From CBDEGK01 sp965237855 (lineage in GTDB: Bacteria; Pseudomonadota; Gammaproteobacteria; Pseudomonadales; Halieaceae), in contig CBDEGK010000008.1 of the NCBI GenBank assembly GCA_965237855.1, positions 930,001-994,000 on the forward strand: DNA of 64,000 nucleotides, written 5' to 3'. The stretch's first letter is position 1. Every line of letters starts with the position of its first letter. Made by a program: the position numbers and the translations under genes. Below the pieces are notes generated by a model. It worked only from the letters and a program-made list of their open reading frames with translations. It did not search any database and was not told the DNA's origin. This document shows, piece after piece, positions 16,026-24,171 of the stretch.

Positions 16026-17211
16026 GAATAAACCAGTAGATTCCCAGCGAACACAATGCCGCATTGAGCAGACTGCCGGCCGCGGGTCGGTAGTTCAGCA
16101 ACAGCTTTGCCAGCACCAGGCCCAGCAGGGCGAGAACAACAACAATCGTCACCTGTCCCAGCTCAACGCCAATATTGAATCCAATCAGTGCCGGTATAAC
16201 CGCGTTTCCCGGTAATCCCACTTCCAGCAATACGCTGGCAAATCCAAAGCCGTGCACCAGGCCAAACAGGGTGGTCACCGCTGGCCGCATCTGGCGCGAT
16301 CGCTCAGGCGTGTTGGCCAGGCGCAAGTAGCAGTAGCCGAACAATCCCAGGCCCAGCAGCGCCAGCAACGGGGTTGCCCGATGGGACAGTCCGGCTAACA
16401 TCGCCAGGCTCGCCATACACAGCGCCACCAGTAGCGCCGCCTGTTGAGAGCGGCCATTGCTGGCCGACACGTTTTCCACCGCAACGAAGGCGATGGTGAA
16501 GCCAATAAAGGCTTCGACCACCATTGGGCTGGGGGTGGCGAGACCCAATACGGTCAAGCTCAGTGTCAGGCTGTGGCCGAGAGTGAAGCCAGTAACGATA
16601 AAGATCACGTCGCGGACGCGCTGGGTGAGAATCAAAAGGGCCATAAGAAAAGCGATATGGTCCAGCCCAATCAGGATGTGTTCAAAGCCGAACCCGGTGT
16701 ACACCCGCAGGGTTTCCCAGGTGCTGGTGTCGGCAATCTCGGTGCTTTCGTTGAGGGCCAGCTGTTGTTCTGTGTTGTGCCGGGTGAACAGGCGCTCGAA
16801 TCCATCGCGACCGGCCAGGTGGAAGCGGGCAAAGTGAATATGGCTTGGCGCCGCCTCAAACAGGGCGGAATTGCGAACCGTAAGTACGGGCGCGGTCGGC
16901 GGGCAATGCCAGTGGCCAACATAGCGCAGGTAACCGCCTCCTGTGCTGGCGACGGCTCCACCCAGGGGCTGACATATCCCGGCCTCGTGGTTCAGTTGCA
17001 GGTGTCGCTCTAGATGCTGCTCTAGTATTGTGGGCAAGCCTGGATTGTAGCGATACGCCGGCAGACGGGTGACCTCTCTGCTGGCGATGCGGTAAATAAC
17101 CTCTACCTGGCCTTGATCCACACTCCAGCGCGAGAACGACTTGGATTGTGGGTCGGCCCGAACGGCTGATGCAACCGCCAGGCATAGCAGCACTATCAGC
17201 AGCTGCCTCAC
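16006..17211 (-). CDS. HupE/UreJ family membrane protein with periplasmic N-terminal domain
   Basis: 401 residues: a signal peptide (MRQLLIVLLCLAVASAVRAD), a soluble domain of about 160 residues, then about seven transmembrane helices. The first helix region GFGFEHILIGLDHIAFLMALL carries the conserved histidines and Asp (HILIGLDH) of the HupE/UreJ superfamily, and later TGFTLGHSLTLSL and GLVHGFGFA add further histidines. Classical HupE and UreJ are nickel or cobalt carriers; this two-domain form (HupE/UreJ_2) has no established substrate. Its GTG/ATG start overlaps the end of the isomerase gene by four bases, so the two are coupled. No urease or hydrogenase gene is near. Confidence 0.85.
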   Translation of the reverse strand: MRQLLIVLLCLAVASAVRADPQSKSFSRWSVDQGQVEVIYRIASREVTRLPAYRYNPGLPTILEQHLERHLQLNHEAGICQPLGGAVASTGGGYLRYVGHWHCPPTAPVLTVRNSALFEAAPSHIHFARFHLAGRDGFERLFTRHNTEQQLALNESTEIADTSTWETLRVYTGFGFEHILIGLDHIAFLMALLILTQRVRDVIFIVTGFTLGHSLTLSLTVLGLATPSPMVVEAFIGFTIAFVAVENVSASNGRSQQAALLVALCMASLAMLAGLSHRATPLLALLGLGLFGYCYLRLANTPERSRQMRPAVTTLFGLVHGFGFASVLLEVGLPGNAVIPALIGFNIGVELGQVTIVVVLALLGLVLAKLLLNYRPAAGSLLNAALCSLGIYWFIQRLFFS

Positions 17212-18083
17212 GGTTCCTGCGCCGCCTTGAGTTCGGCCAGGAATGTCTCATCCACGCTGACGTCTGCCTCAGTCCTGAGCTGATCAAGATAGCGGCGAAC
17301 GGCGGTATCGCGGCCCCGGCGTTGGTATTCACGCAGCACCTGTTCGTGCATCTCAGCCAGCGGGGGGGCACTACTGAGTTGGGAGTCCTGCAACAGCAGG
17401 ATGGTGTATCCGCCTTGTTCCACCAGTGGTGGTGTATAGCTGCCAGGAGTTAGAAGGGCGACCGCCTCGGTCTTGGCTGGTCCGATGTAACCGCGCAATT
17501 TGGAAACTGGCAGCAGGCTGGAAGGCAGTGCCAGGATGTCCTGGTCGGCAAACTCAGACTCGACCGCCGTCCAATCGCCGCTAGCCAGCTTTTCGTGGGC
17601 GGCGTTGGCCCGGGTCAGGGCATCGTTGCCGCGAAAAACCATACGGCGAACGCTGATACGGGTAGGCGAAGAAAAATATGCCAGGTTCTCGTTGTAAAAA
17701 TCGTTGATATCATCGCTGCTTGGTTCAGACATATCAGCCTCATTAGCCGCAGTTTGAATCATGGCGTTGACGATAGCCTTGCGAACCCGGGAGTCGGCTG
17801 CTGGCAATCCGATATCCAGCGCTCTCTGTATGAGTAGCTTCTCTTCGATGAGTCGGTTGAGCACGTGGCGACGATCTTCCTCCGTCATCGGGCTGCGCTT
17901 ATCCCTCGCCATCAGGTCGAGGTAACTCAGGTAGTCGGTCTTGCTGATGACTTTGCCATTAACCACCGCAGCTGCATTGTGGTGGTTCGCTGTTGCTGGT
18001 TCCAGCAGTCCGGTGGTTGCGAGCAGGGCGCCCACCAGGGCGCCAGCCAACAGCAGCAGTTCTGACGACCTGGGTCTCTCCAT
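17208..18083 (-). CDS. Parvulin-like peptidyl-prolyl isomerase, exported
   Basis: Periplasmic folding helper of the PpiC/SurA type. From the ATG at 18083 (weak GAG upstream; an ATG at 18116 adds 11 residues) it has 291 residues with an N-terminal hydrophobic anchor (ELLLLAGALVGALLATTGLL). A SurA-N-like helical part (VVNGKVISKTDYLSYLDL, LIEEKLLIQRALDIGL) is followed by a degenerate rotamase domain (RISVRRMVFRGNDAL to GGYTILLLQDSQLS). Several catalytic parvulin residues are not obvious, so it may be a chaperone without isomerase activity. The gene is coupled by a four-base overlap to the HupE-like gene, suggesting it assists that protein's periplasmic domain. Confidence 0.82.
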   Translation of the reverse strand: MERPRSSELLLLAGALVGALLATTGLLEPATANHHNAAAVVNGKVISKTDYLSYLDLMARDKRSPMTEEDRRHVLNRLIEEKLLIQRALDIGLPAADSRVRKAIVNAMIQTAANEADMSEPSSDDINDFYNENLAYFSSPTRISVRRMVFRGNDALTRANAAHEKLASGDWTAVESEFADQDILALPSSLLPVSKLRGYIGPAKTEAVALLTPGSYTPPLVEQGGYTILLLQDSQLSSAPPLAEMHEQVLREYQRRGRDTAVRRYLDQLRTEADVSVDETFLAELKAAQEP

Positions 18084-18098
18084 TGCGGGCTCTATTCC

Positions 18099-18127
18099 TG
18101 TTTCCGAACTGGGCATCAGAGTATAAT
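18099..18127 (+). promoter_or_regulatory. Putative promoter with consensus -10 box
   Basis: TATAAT at 18122-18127 lies about 32 bases before the preferred ATG (18159) of the next gene. The hexamer 17 bases upstream, TGTTTC, is a poor -35 match. It sits in the divergent gap between the isomerase gene and the rightward hypothetical gene. Confidence 0.4.
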
Positions 18128-18158
18128 GCCGCGCTCACCCATTGGAATAGGGATGCTA

Positions 18159-18701
18159 ATGGCTCCTCAGCTGCGGCAGATGAATATAAGCTATGTCGAA
18201 CGCGAAGATCGTCTGTGGTTGCGTATTTCAAATAGTGATGACCAGGAATACCGGATCTGGTGTACGCGCCGTTTTGCCCGTTTGCTGTTAGATCTATTTG
18301 AGCACGAGTTCCAGGATGAGGTGGTTGCCGCCGCTCCCGTGCCGCAGGAGGCACGCAAAGAAGTGGCGCAGATGCAGCACGCCCAGACGGTCAAGGAAGA
18401 GGCTTTCCAAAAACCCTATGACGCCGTGCCCACCGAGTACCCCTTGGGTGAAGAGGGCCTGCTCGCTACCGCGCTCAAATACAGCAAGAATAATAAGGGA
18501 GTAATGTCCCTGTGTCTCAGTGGCGGCAAAGGCAAGGGCAAGGGTGAGGGTGAGGGTGAGAGCAAGGCTATGACGATCAAATTGAACCCGAACTTACAGC
18601 ACCAGTTTTATGAATTGTTGCGACGCGCCACCGAGAAGGCAGAATGGTTCCCGCCACCTTCCGTCGCCGAGGCCATGGCCGCCAAGGGTGTCGTGCACTA
18701 G
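18159..18701 (+). CDS. Conserved-looking hypothetical protein with Gly-Lys/Gly-Glu repeat
   Basis: I do not recognise a family. From the ATG at 18159 the protein has 180 residues and is soluble, without signal or membrane segment. The first 40 residues (QMNISYVEREDRLWLRISNS) resemble a beta-sheet-rich start and are followed by RRFARLLLDLFEHEFQ. A middle linker is charged, and near residue 130 there is a short repeat GKGKGKGEGEGES coded by a hexanucleotide tract (about 18531-18566). The C-terminus is helical (QHQFYELLRRATEKAEWF). An ATG at 18153 is an alternative. It stands alone between divergent and same-strand regulators, and no function can be proposed. Confidence 0.75.
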   Translation: MAPQLRQMNISYVEREDRLWLRISNSDDQEYRIWCTRRFARLLLDLFEHEFQDEVVAAAPVPQEARKEVAQMQHAQTVKEEAFQKPYDAVPTEYPLGEEGLLATALKYSKNNKGVMSLCLSGGKGKGKGEGEGESKAMTIKLNPNLQHQFYELLRRATEKAEWFPPPSVAEAMAAKGVVH

Positions 18702-18735
18702 TTCGCGCCAGCTGATGATGCCATAGCTTGCAATC

Positions 18736-19782
18736 ATGAACGCCCCTGCGCCAGAACAGATCAATGAACCGGTACCGCTGGCATTCGCCCGGGCGTTGCT
18801 AGTGCAGGCTCGTGCTTATGGTTGTGACACAGTCAGCATGCTGGAATCGGCAGGTTTTCCTTTTGACCCCATGGCGCCACCTGAAACCCCGGTGTTTGTC
18901 TCGGTCGAGCAGTACAGTCGCTTGTGCGTGGAGTTATTTCGGGCCATAGGCGACGAGGGTGGCGGGGTCATCAGCGGTAACACCACCCCCTATGGTACGA
19001 CCCACTTATTGCTGGTGGCGGTGTTGCGATGTTCCCGGCTGCGCCTGGCCCTGGAGCGGGCAATTGAATTCAATGCCTGCTGCCGCGAGCGCCACGGTGA
19101 AGTGCAGGTCAATGATCTGCTCATTGATGAAGATCACAGCCTCGTTACCTTGCGTTACCTCTCGATTCAGCAAGATGGCAAGTTGCCACCCCAGGATGGT
19201 GTGCTCTGCGGTATGGCCATGTGGCTGCGATTATGCGGTTGGCTGGTGGGTCAGTACATCGATGTGGTCAGCGCAGCCTGTGCCGGGCCAGAGCCCGAGA
19301 ACCTGGGTTCAATTCGTCATTTCTTTCACTGCCCGGTGAGCTTTGGCGCGGACTGTAATTCAGTTACCTTCAGCGCCCGCCATCTGGAAGCTGAACTGAT
19401 TCGATCGGAGCATGAGCTGACTGAGTTCATGCGCGTGGCACCCTACCATGTGGTCATCAAACCGGTCGGCAGCGATGCCAGCATTACCAGCCGCATTCGC
19501 AATATCCTCGGCAGTGATCTGGGCAGGGAATTGCCCAGCTTCGAGGAATTGACCAACGTGCTGAACATGTCGCCCCGAACGCTGCGGCGGCGGCTTGAAA
19601 AAGAGGGGACCTCGTATCAGAAGATTAAGGACAATGCCCGCCGCGACGCGGCGATATCCCTGCTGAGTCGCGATCGGCTGACCGTGAGTGATGTCGCCGA
19701 ACGGGTTGGCTTCAGTGATCCCAGTGCATTTCATCGCTCTTTCAAAAAATGGACCGGCCAGTCTCCGGGGGCCTATCGCTGA
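18736..19782 (+). CDS. AraC family transcriptional regulator
   Basis: 348 residues. The N-terminal ~190 residues match the arabinose-binding-like domain of the OruR/ArgR-type subgroup (FVSVEQYSRLCVELFRAIGD, YGTTHLLLVAVLRCSRLRLAL). The C-terminal AraC double helix-turn-helix is clear: LTNVLNMSPRTLRRRLEKEG and LTVSDVAERVGFSDPSAFHRSFKKWTG (last ~100 residues). Such regulators usually control a nearby catabolic or lipid gene; the only coupled gene is the macro domain protein, whose ATG overlaps this stop (TGATG). The real target may be elsewhere. A related N-terminal domain begins at the right edge of the window. Confidence 0.92.
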   Translation: MNAPAPEQINEPVPLAFARALLVQARAYGCDTVSMLESAGFPFDPMAPPETPVFVSVEQYSRLCVELFRAIGDEGGGVISGNTTPYGTTHLLLVAVLRCSRLRLALERAIEFNACCRERHGEVQVNDLLIDEDHSLVTLRYLSIQQDGKLPPQDGVLCGMAMWLRLCGWLVGQYIDVVSAACAGPEPENLGSIRHFFHCPVSFGADCNSVTFSARHLEAELIRSEHELTEFMRVAPYHVVIKPVGSDASITSRIRNILGSDLGRELPSFEELTNVLNMSPRTLRRRLEKEGTSYQKIKDNARRDAAISLLSRDRLTVSDVAERVGFSDPSAFHRSFKKWTGQSPGAYR

Positions 19783-20288
19783 TGCGGCTGCGGACCTGGC
19801 AGGGAGACATTACCACCCTGACAGTTGATGCCATCGTTAACGCTGCGAATAATACGCTGCTCGGCGGTGGCGGGGTGGACGGGGCGATTCATCGCGCGGC
19901 TGGACCGGGGTTGTTAGTGGAGTGCCGGGCTCTGCAAGGCTGTGACACCGGCCAGGCTAAAATGACAGCCGCTTATCAGCTGCCCTGCCAGCATGTCATT
20001 CATACCGTCGGGCCGGTGTGGCGGGGTGGAAATGACGACGAAGCGTCGCTTCTGGCCAGTTGTTATGTGCGCTGTCTGGAACTGGCTGTAGAACACCGTC
20101 TTGCGACGATTGCCTTTCCTGCGATTAGTTGCGGAGTTTATGGTTACCCACTGCAAGAGGCTGTGTCGGTTGCGGTAAAAGCAGTGCGAGACAATCCGAA
20201 TGAGTTGCTGCAGGAGGTGGTTTTCGTCTGCTTCGGTGAAAGTATGTACCAGCTATACCGGCAGGTTCTTGAACGAACGCCGGCCTAA
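19782..20288 (+). CDS. Macro domain protein, YmdB-like ADP-ribose hydrolase
   Basis: 168 residues consisting of a single macro domain, which binds ADP-ribose and in YmdB-like enzymes deacetylates O-acetyl-ADP-ribose or removes ADP-ribose from proteins. The key strings are WQGDITTLTVDAIVNAANN, LLGGGGVDGAIHRAAG (the catalytic GGGGVDGAIH loop) and IAFPAISCGVYGYP. The ATG at 19782 overlaps the AraC stop, implying translational coupling; an earlier in-frame start inside araC is rejected. Its last four bases overlap the convergent ComEA-like gene. No toxin or sirtuin gene is near, so a housekeeping role is likely. Confidence 0.92.
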   Translation: MRLRTWQGDITTLTVDAIVNAANNTLLGGGGVDGAIHRAAGPGLLVECRALQGCDTGQAKMTAAYQLPCQHVIHTVGPVWRGGNDDEASLLASCYVRCLELAVEHRLATIAFPAISCGVYGYPLQEAVSVAVKAVRDNPNELLQEVVFVCFGESMYQLYRQVLERTPA

Positions 20289-20647
20289 ATGCTGACTTTA
20301 TCCTGTAGTTCCCGGTAAAGACTGTCGCTAATACCTTGCACTTGCCGCAGTGCTTCCACGCTGCTAAAAGGGCGGGCCGCGATAATATGTTCTGCACCCA
20401 CAGCACCCACTTTGGGCAGGGTCTGCAGTTTGGCCTTGCTGGCGTTGTTCAGGTTCACCGTGGCGGCAGCTTCTGCTGCAGTGGTTTCAAGAATTGGGCT
20501 GGCGCCGGCTAATTTGTCCAACCGCGTATTGAGGGCATTGATGGCGGTTTTAAGGCCGCGCTGGCGATCGTTGCTCTCTACCATGTCCATGTGAATGGTC
20601 CACAGCAACCAGATGATGCCAATCAACAACAATGTCGCGAAACCCAT
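20285..20647 (-). CDS. ComEA-like helix-hairpin-helix protein
   Basis: 120 residues: one N-terminal transmembrane helix (MGFATLLLIGIIWLLWTI), a short helical stalk, and a C-terminal helix-hairpin-helix domain (VNLNNASKAKLQTLPKVGAV, GISDSLYRELQDKVSI). This layout is that of ComEA-type DNA-binding proteins involved in natural uptake, although many bacterial members have no known role. The ATG at 20647 has GGAGAG upstream; a TTG at 20662 would add five residues. The gene follows the lytic transglycosylase gene by 30 bases on the same strand. No other competence gene is present in the window. Confidence 0.85.
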   Translation of the reverse strand: MGFATLLLIGIIWLLWTIHMDMVESNDRQRGLKTAINALNTRLDKLAGASPILETTAAEAAATVNLNNASKAKLQTLPKVGAVGAEHIIAARPFSSVEALRQVQGISDSLYRELQDKVSI

Positions 20648-20677
20648 AGCGACTCTCCGCAAATGTCCTCAGGAAAT

Positions 20678-21319
20678 CTATTCTAACCTGTTGATTGCCT
20701 GGCGCCAGTCCAACGGCGTCAATCGCCAGTGTTCTTGCCAGGCGGTTTTTACCTTGTTGCTGTATACCGTGCTGCCGGCGCTGCCGTTGTAGCGGGCCAG
20801 AGCAGGGCTCAAGTGCCCCTGTTCCTGCTGCAGGTAAAACTGCAGGATACGACAACCGTAGGAGAGGTTGATTCCCGTCTGGATCAGGTTGTCGCCAGGC
20901 CGCCCGATCTCGTTCTTCCAGAATGGCATGACTTGCATCAGTCCCTGGGCGCCAGCATGCGACACTGCGTAGCGGTCGAAGTGGCTCTCGACCTCGACGA
21001 CCGCCAGCACCAGTTCTGGTGGCAACTGACTCAGCTTGGCGTAGCGGTGCACCTGGCGCAACAGCGCCAGACGCTGTTGCGGGTCGTCGATGAATTGGGT
21101 GAGTCGTGTGGACATATCGACCAGCCAGACTTCGGCGTCGAAGCGGTCTTCAAAGCTCACGGCTGCGTTGATGTTCAAATCGAGAAAAGCGCGCAGCTGC
21201 TCGTGTTCAGCTATTTCTTCCACAGTCAGCTCTTCCGCACTCAGTCTGGCTCCACCCAGAGACAAGCCCAGCAGCAAACCCAGCGCACATAGCAGGGTCA
21301 GAACCCAACGCCGGCGCAT
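20678..21319 (-). CDS. Lytic transglycosylase, SLT domain
   Basis: Exported peptidoglycan-cleaving enzyme of 213 residues. A signal peptide (VLTLLCALGLLLGLSLGG) precedes a helical segment and the SLT domain: VLAVVEVESHFDRYAVSHAG contains the catalytic Glu of the ES motif, followed by AQGLMQVMPFW, LSYGCRILQFYL and ALARYNGSAG. Length and motifs fit the small family 1 transglycosylases often found next to proS in gammaproteobacteria. Its ATG overlaps the proS stop by one base (TGATG), so translation is coupled. Role in wall turnover is expected. Confidence 0.93.
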   Translation of the reverse strand: MRRRWVLTLLCALGLLLGLSLGGARLSAEELTVEEIAEHEQLRAFLDLNINAAVSFEDRFDAEVWLVDMSTRLTQFIDDPQQRLALLRQVHRYAKLSQLPPELVLAVVEVESHFDRYAVSHAGAQGLMQVMPFWKNEIGRPGDNLIQTGINLSYGCRILQFYLQQEQGHLSPALARYNGSAGSTVYSNKVKTAWQEHWRLTPLDWRQAINRLE

Positions 21320-23034
21320 CAGTTCAATAGTCGCTGGCGCAGAAATTCTGAAATATCTGACTGAGGAACCTGCTGGGAGTCGTCATCGCGGCGGCCCTTG
21401 TATTCCACGTTACCCTCGGCCAGTGCACGATCGCCGAGGACCACGCGATGGGGGATGCCCATCAGTTCCATATCGGCAAACTTGACGCCCGGGCGCTCGT
21501 TGCGGTCGTCCAGTAATACGTCGATACCGGCTGCCTTCAGCTCGGCATAAAGTGCTTCGGCGGCCGTGGCAACCTGCTCGGATTTTTGCATATTCAGGGC
21601 GACGATAACCAGTTGAAAAGGTGCAATACTGTCCGGCCAGATAATGCCACTGGCATCGTGATTCTGTTCAATGGCCGCGGCTACGATTCGGGAGACGCCG
21701 ATACCGTAGCAACCCATGGTCAGCACCTCAGCCCTGCCTTGCTCATTCAGCACCTCGGCCTTCATGGCTTCGCTGTACTTGGTGCCGAGCTGGAATATAT
21801 GGCCCACCTCGATACCACGCTTGATTTGAATATGGCCTGTGCCATCCGGACTGGGGTCACCCTCAACCACATTGCGTATGTCGGCGACTTCACCGGCTTC
21901 ACAGTCTCTCTCCCAGTTCACGCCGGTGAGATGGAAGCCGTCCCGGTTGGCACCACAGACAAAATCTGCCAGTTGGGCGGCGCCGCGATCGACAATTATC
22001 GGTAGCGGCAGATTCACCGGGCCGATGGAACCGACACTGCAACCGCAGGCAGCCTTTATGGCTTCTTCATCTGCGAATGCCAGCGGTGAGGCGACAGATT
22101 CCAATTTCTCAGCCTTAATGGCATTGAGTTGCTGGTCACCACGTACTACCAGCGCCACTAGTGGCGCTGATTCATCTGCCCCCTCGACGATCAGGGTTTT
22201 TATACATTGTGCGTCGGGCACGTCCAGTTGCGCTGATACCTCTTCAATCGTATGCGCGCCAGGAGTGGCCACTTCGGCGGCCTCCTGGCTGGGGGCGGGG
22301 CGTTCAGCGCTGGGAGCTAATGCCTCGGCCATTTCCACATTGGCGGCGTAGTCGCTGCTGTCACTGAAGGCGATGGCATCCTCACCGGAGTCTGCCAGCA
22401 CATGAAATTCAAGGGAGGCATGGCCACCAATGCTGCCGGTGTCGGCCATAACCGGCCTGAATTCCAGGCCGATGCGGGTAAATATATTGCTATAGGCCGC
22501 GTGCATACGATCGTAGGTTTTTTGCAGCGAGGCCTGGTCTAGGTGGAAGGAGTAGGCATCTTTCATCAGAAATTCCCGCGCCCGCATGATACCGAAACGA
22601 GGCCGGATTTCGTCGCGGAACTTGGTTTGAATCTGGTAGAAGTTCACCGGCAGCTGCTTGTAACTCTTAATTTCGTTGCGAACCAGGTCGGTAATCACTT
22701 CCTCGTGGGTGGGGCCCAGGCAGAAATCCCGCTGATGACGGTCATTAATACGCAGTAGTTCAGCACCATATTGCTCCCAACGCCCGGACTCCTCCCACAG
22801 CTCTGCCGGTTGCACTACCGGCATGCTCACCTCCTGGGCGCCCGCACTATCCATTTCCTCACGTACAATTCCTTCAACTTTGCGCAATACGCGCAGGCCC
22901 ATCGGCAACCAGGTGTAGAGACCGGCTGCCAGCCTGCGAATCATGCCCGCACGCAGCATCAGTTGGTGGCTTAATACCTCTGCGTCGGAGGGTGTTTCCT
23001 TGACAGTGGCGATGAGAAAATTACTGGCCCGCAT
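21319..23034 (-). CDS. proS: Prolyl-tRNA synthetase, bacterial type
   Basis: Class II aminoacyl-tRNA synthetase that charges tRNA-Pro. The 571 residues match the bacterial form with an inserted cis-editing (INS) domain between motifs 2 and 3 (about 225-405), which clears mischarged Ala-tRNA-Pro. Motif 2 appears in FRDEIRPRFGIMRAREFLMKD; motif 3 in GCYGIGVSRIVAAAIEQ; the anticodon-binding domain ends the protein (DDRNERPGVKFADMELMGIP). It leads a unit with the transglycosylase and ComEA-like genes and is divergent from the HU-like gene, with 231 bases between start codons. Confidence 0.97.
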   Translation of the reverse strand: MRASNFLIATVKETPSDAEVLSHQLMLRAGMIRRLAAGLYTWLPMGLRVLRKVEGIVREEMDSAGAQEVSMPVVQPAELWEESGRWEQYGAELLRINDRHQRDFCLGPTHEEVITDLVRNEIKSYKQLPVNFYQIQTKFRDEIRPRFGIMRAREFLMKDAYSFHLDQASLQKTYDRMHAAYSNIFTRIGLEFRPVMADTGSIGGHASLEFHVLADSGEDAIAFSDSSDYAANVEMAEALAPSAERPAPSQEAAEVATPGAHTIEEVSAQLDVPDAQCIKTLIVEGADESAPLVALVVRGDQQLNAIKAEKLESVASPLAFADEEAIKAACGCSVGSIGPVNLPLPIIVDRGAAQLADFVCGANRDGFHLTGVNWERDCEAGEVADIRNVVEGDPSPDGTGHIQIKRGIEVGHIFQLGTKYSEAMKAEVLNEQGRAEVLTMGCYGIGVSRIVAAAIEQNHDASGIIWPDSIAPFQLVIVALNMQKSEQVATAAEALYAELKAAGIDVLLDDRNERPGVKFADMELMGIPHRVVLGDRALAEGNVEYKGRRDDDSQQVPQSDISEFLRQRLLN

Positions 23035-23118
23035 AGTGTAGATCCGGCTGGTGGATTGAAAGGGGTCGTATTCTACGACTGTTTAAGTCAATCAAACTAA
23101 TTTTTTTCAATAAAACCC

Positions 23119-23156
23119 GCTGCAAGCCTTGTATTGCAGCGTTTCATGGATTATAC
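23119..23156 (+). promoter_or_regulatory. Putative promoter of the HU-like gene, overlapped by an inverted repeat
   Basis: TTGTAT (23129-23134) and TTATAC (23151-23156) are spaced by 16 bases, a plausible sigma-70 promoter about 110 bases before the ATG. The -35 box lies inside a perfect inverted repeat, GCTGCAA at 23119-23125 and TTGCAGC at 23134-23140. That could be an operator or a hairpin; I cannot decide which. Confidence 0.4.
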
Positions 23157-23265
23157 CTGCACACCGGGAATCACGGATGGATGCACTTGTCCCGGTGGGA
23201 AAGCGTAAATCCTGGTTACATTAACTACTGTTCCAAAACCAAGATAGAGGAAGGATCAAAATAAC

Positions 23266-23649
23266 ATGGCGACAAAGAAGAAAGCTCCGGCCAAAAAGAA
23301 AGCAGCTAAAAAGACGGCTGCGAAGGCTGCACCAGCCATCAAAACCAAAATGACCAAGAGCCAGATTCTGGCATCCATCGCTGAGAGCACTGGCCTGACC
23401 AAGAAACAGGTGGGTTCTGTCATCGACGAAATGGATTCCCTGATCGAGCGCAGCATCAAAAAGCGCGGCATTGGCCAGTTCACCGTACCTGGTATGATGA
23501 AAATAACCACGGTGAAGAAGCCTGCCAAGAAAGCGCGTAAAGGCATCAACCCCTTCACGGGTGAAGAGACCATGTTCAAGGCCAAACCTGCCAGCATCGC
23601 TGTCAAGGTTCGTCCTCTGAAGAAACTCAAGGACGCTGCTACCTCCTGA
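23266..23649 (+). CDS. HU/IHF-like DNA-binding protein with Lys/Ala-rich N-terminal tail
   Basis: Nucleoid protein of 127 residues. The first ~28 residues are a histone-like tail of Lys, Ala and Pro (KKKAPAKKKAAKKTAAKAA). The HU fold follows: MTKSQILASIAESTGLTKKQ, VIDEMDSLIERSIKKRGIGQ, FTVPGMMKITTVKKPAKKAR and the beta-arm and C-terminal strand. Standard HU has about 90 residues, so the tail is an extension seen in some gammaproteobacteria and resembling histone H1-type tails. The ATG follows AGAGGAAGGA. It is monocistronic with a rho-independent terminator. High expression and DNA compaction are expected from the family. Confidence 0.92.
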   Translation: MATKKKAPAKKKAAKKTAAKAAPAIKTKMTKSQILASIAESTGLTKKQVGSVIDEMDSLIERSIKKRGIGQFTVPGMMKITTVKKPAKKARKGINPFTGEETMFKAKPASIAVKVRPLKKLKDAATS

Positions 23650-23658
23650 TCTTTCATA

Positions 23659-23693
23659 CCGCCGCCTCCCATAGCGGGGGCGGCTGCTTTTTA
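23659..23693 (+). terminator. Rho-independent terminator after the HU-like gene
   Basis: A GC-rich hairpin with arms CCGCCTCCC and GGGGGCGG around a short loop is followed by TGCTTTTTA. It starts about ten bases after the stop codon. Confidence 0.75.
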
Positions 23694-23772
23694 CAGTCAG
23701 TCGAATAAGGCTACCTGTACCGCTCTTTTTCCTGTAAAATTCGCGCCGATTTTAGTATCCCGGACCGGCTGT

Positions 23773-24138
23773 ATGCCTATATATGAATACCAGTGCCAAT
23801 CTTGTGCTCACCAGATGGAAGCGCTGCAAAAAATCTCCGACGACCCACTGCAGGAATGCCCCGACTGCGGCGAAGCGGAGTTGAAAAAGAAAGTCTCTGC
23901 GGCCGCTTTTCGCCTCAAGGGTGGCGGTTGGTATGAGACCGACTTCAAAACCGGCGACAAGAAGAACATTGCCGGTGATAAATCCCCTGCCGGCGGCTCC
24001 AGCGGTAGCTCTGCAGGCAAAGAAAGCAAACCTTCCAGCTCTTCGACTACCAAAACCGATAGCTCGAGTAGTAATTCCAGTAGCACTTCCAGCAGCGGTT
24101 CCAGCAGCGGATCCAGCAATTCAGCCTCGGCCAGCTAG
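23773..24138 (+). CDS. FmdB-type zinc ribbon protein with serine-rich tail
   Basis: 121 residues. The first ~45 form a FmdB/CxxC zinc ribbon: MPIYEYQCQSCAHQMEAL and LQECPDCGEAELKKKVSAAA, with two CxxC pairs for zinc. A short KGGGWYETDFKTGDK segment follows, then a ~50-residue low-complexity tail of Ser, Gly and Thr. The gene stands 34 bases before aspS, its usual neighbour in gammaproteobacteria. Its function is unknown; the family name comes from a putative regulator in methylotrophs. The tail is much longer than the folded part requires and is probably disordered. Confidence 0.92.
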   Translation: MPIYEYQCQSCAHQMEALQKISDDPLQECPDCGEAELKKKVSAAAFRLKGGGWYETDFKTGDKKNIAGDKSPAGGSSGSSAGKESKPSSSSTTKTDSSSSNSSSTSSSGSSSGSSNSASAS

Positions 24139-24171
24139 GCCGGGCGCTTCATCTTAAAAAGGCTTTTTACT

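Noticed and set aside
15928..16215. Frame encoding repeated AEEEPSAEEEL residues
   Set aside because: It reads the 18-base repeats past the aminotransferase stop in the antisense of the HupE-like gene, with no start signal.
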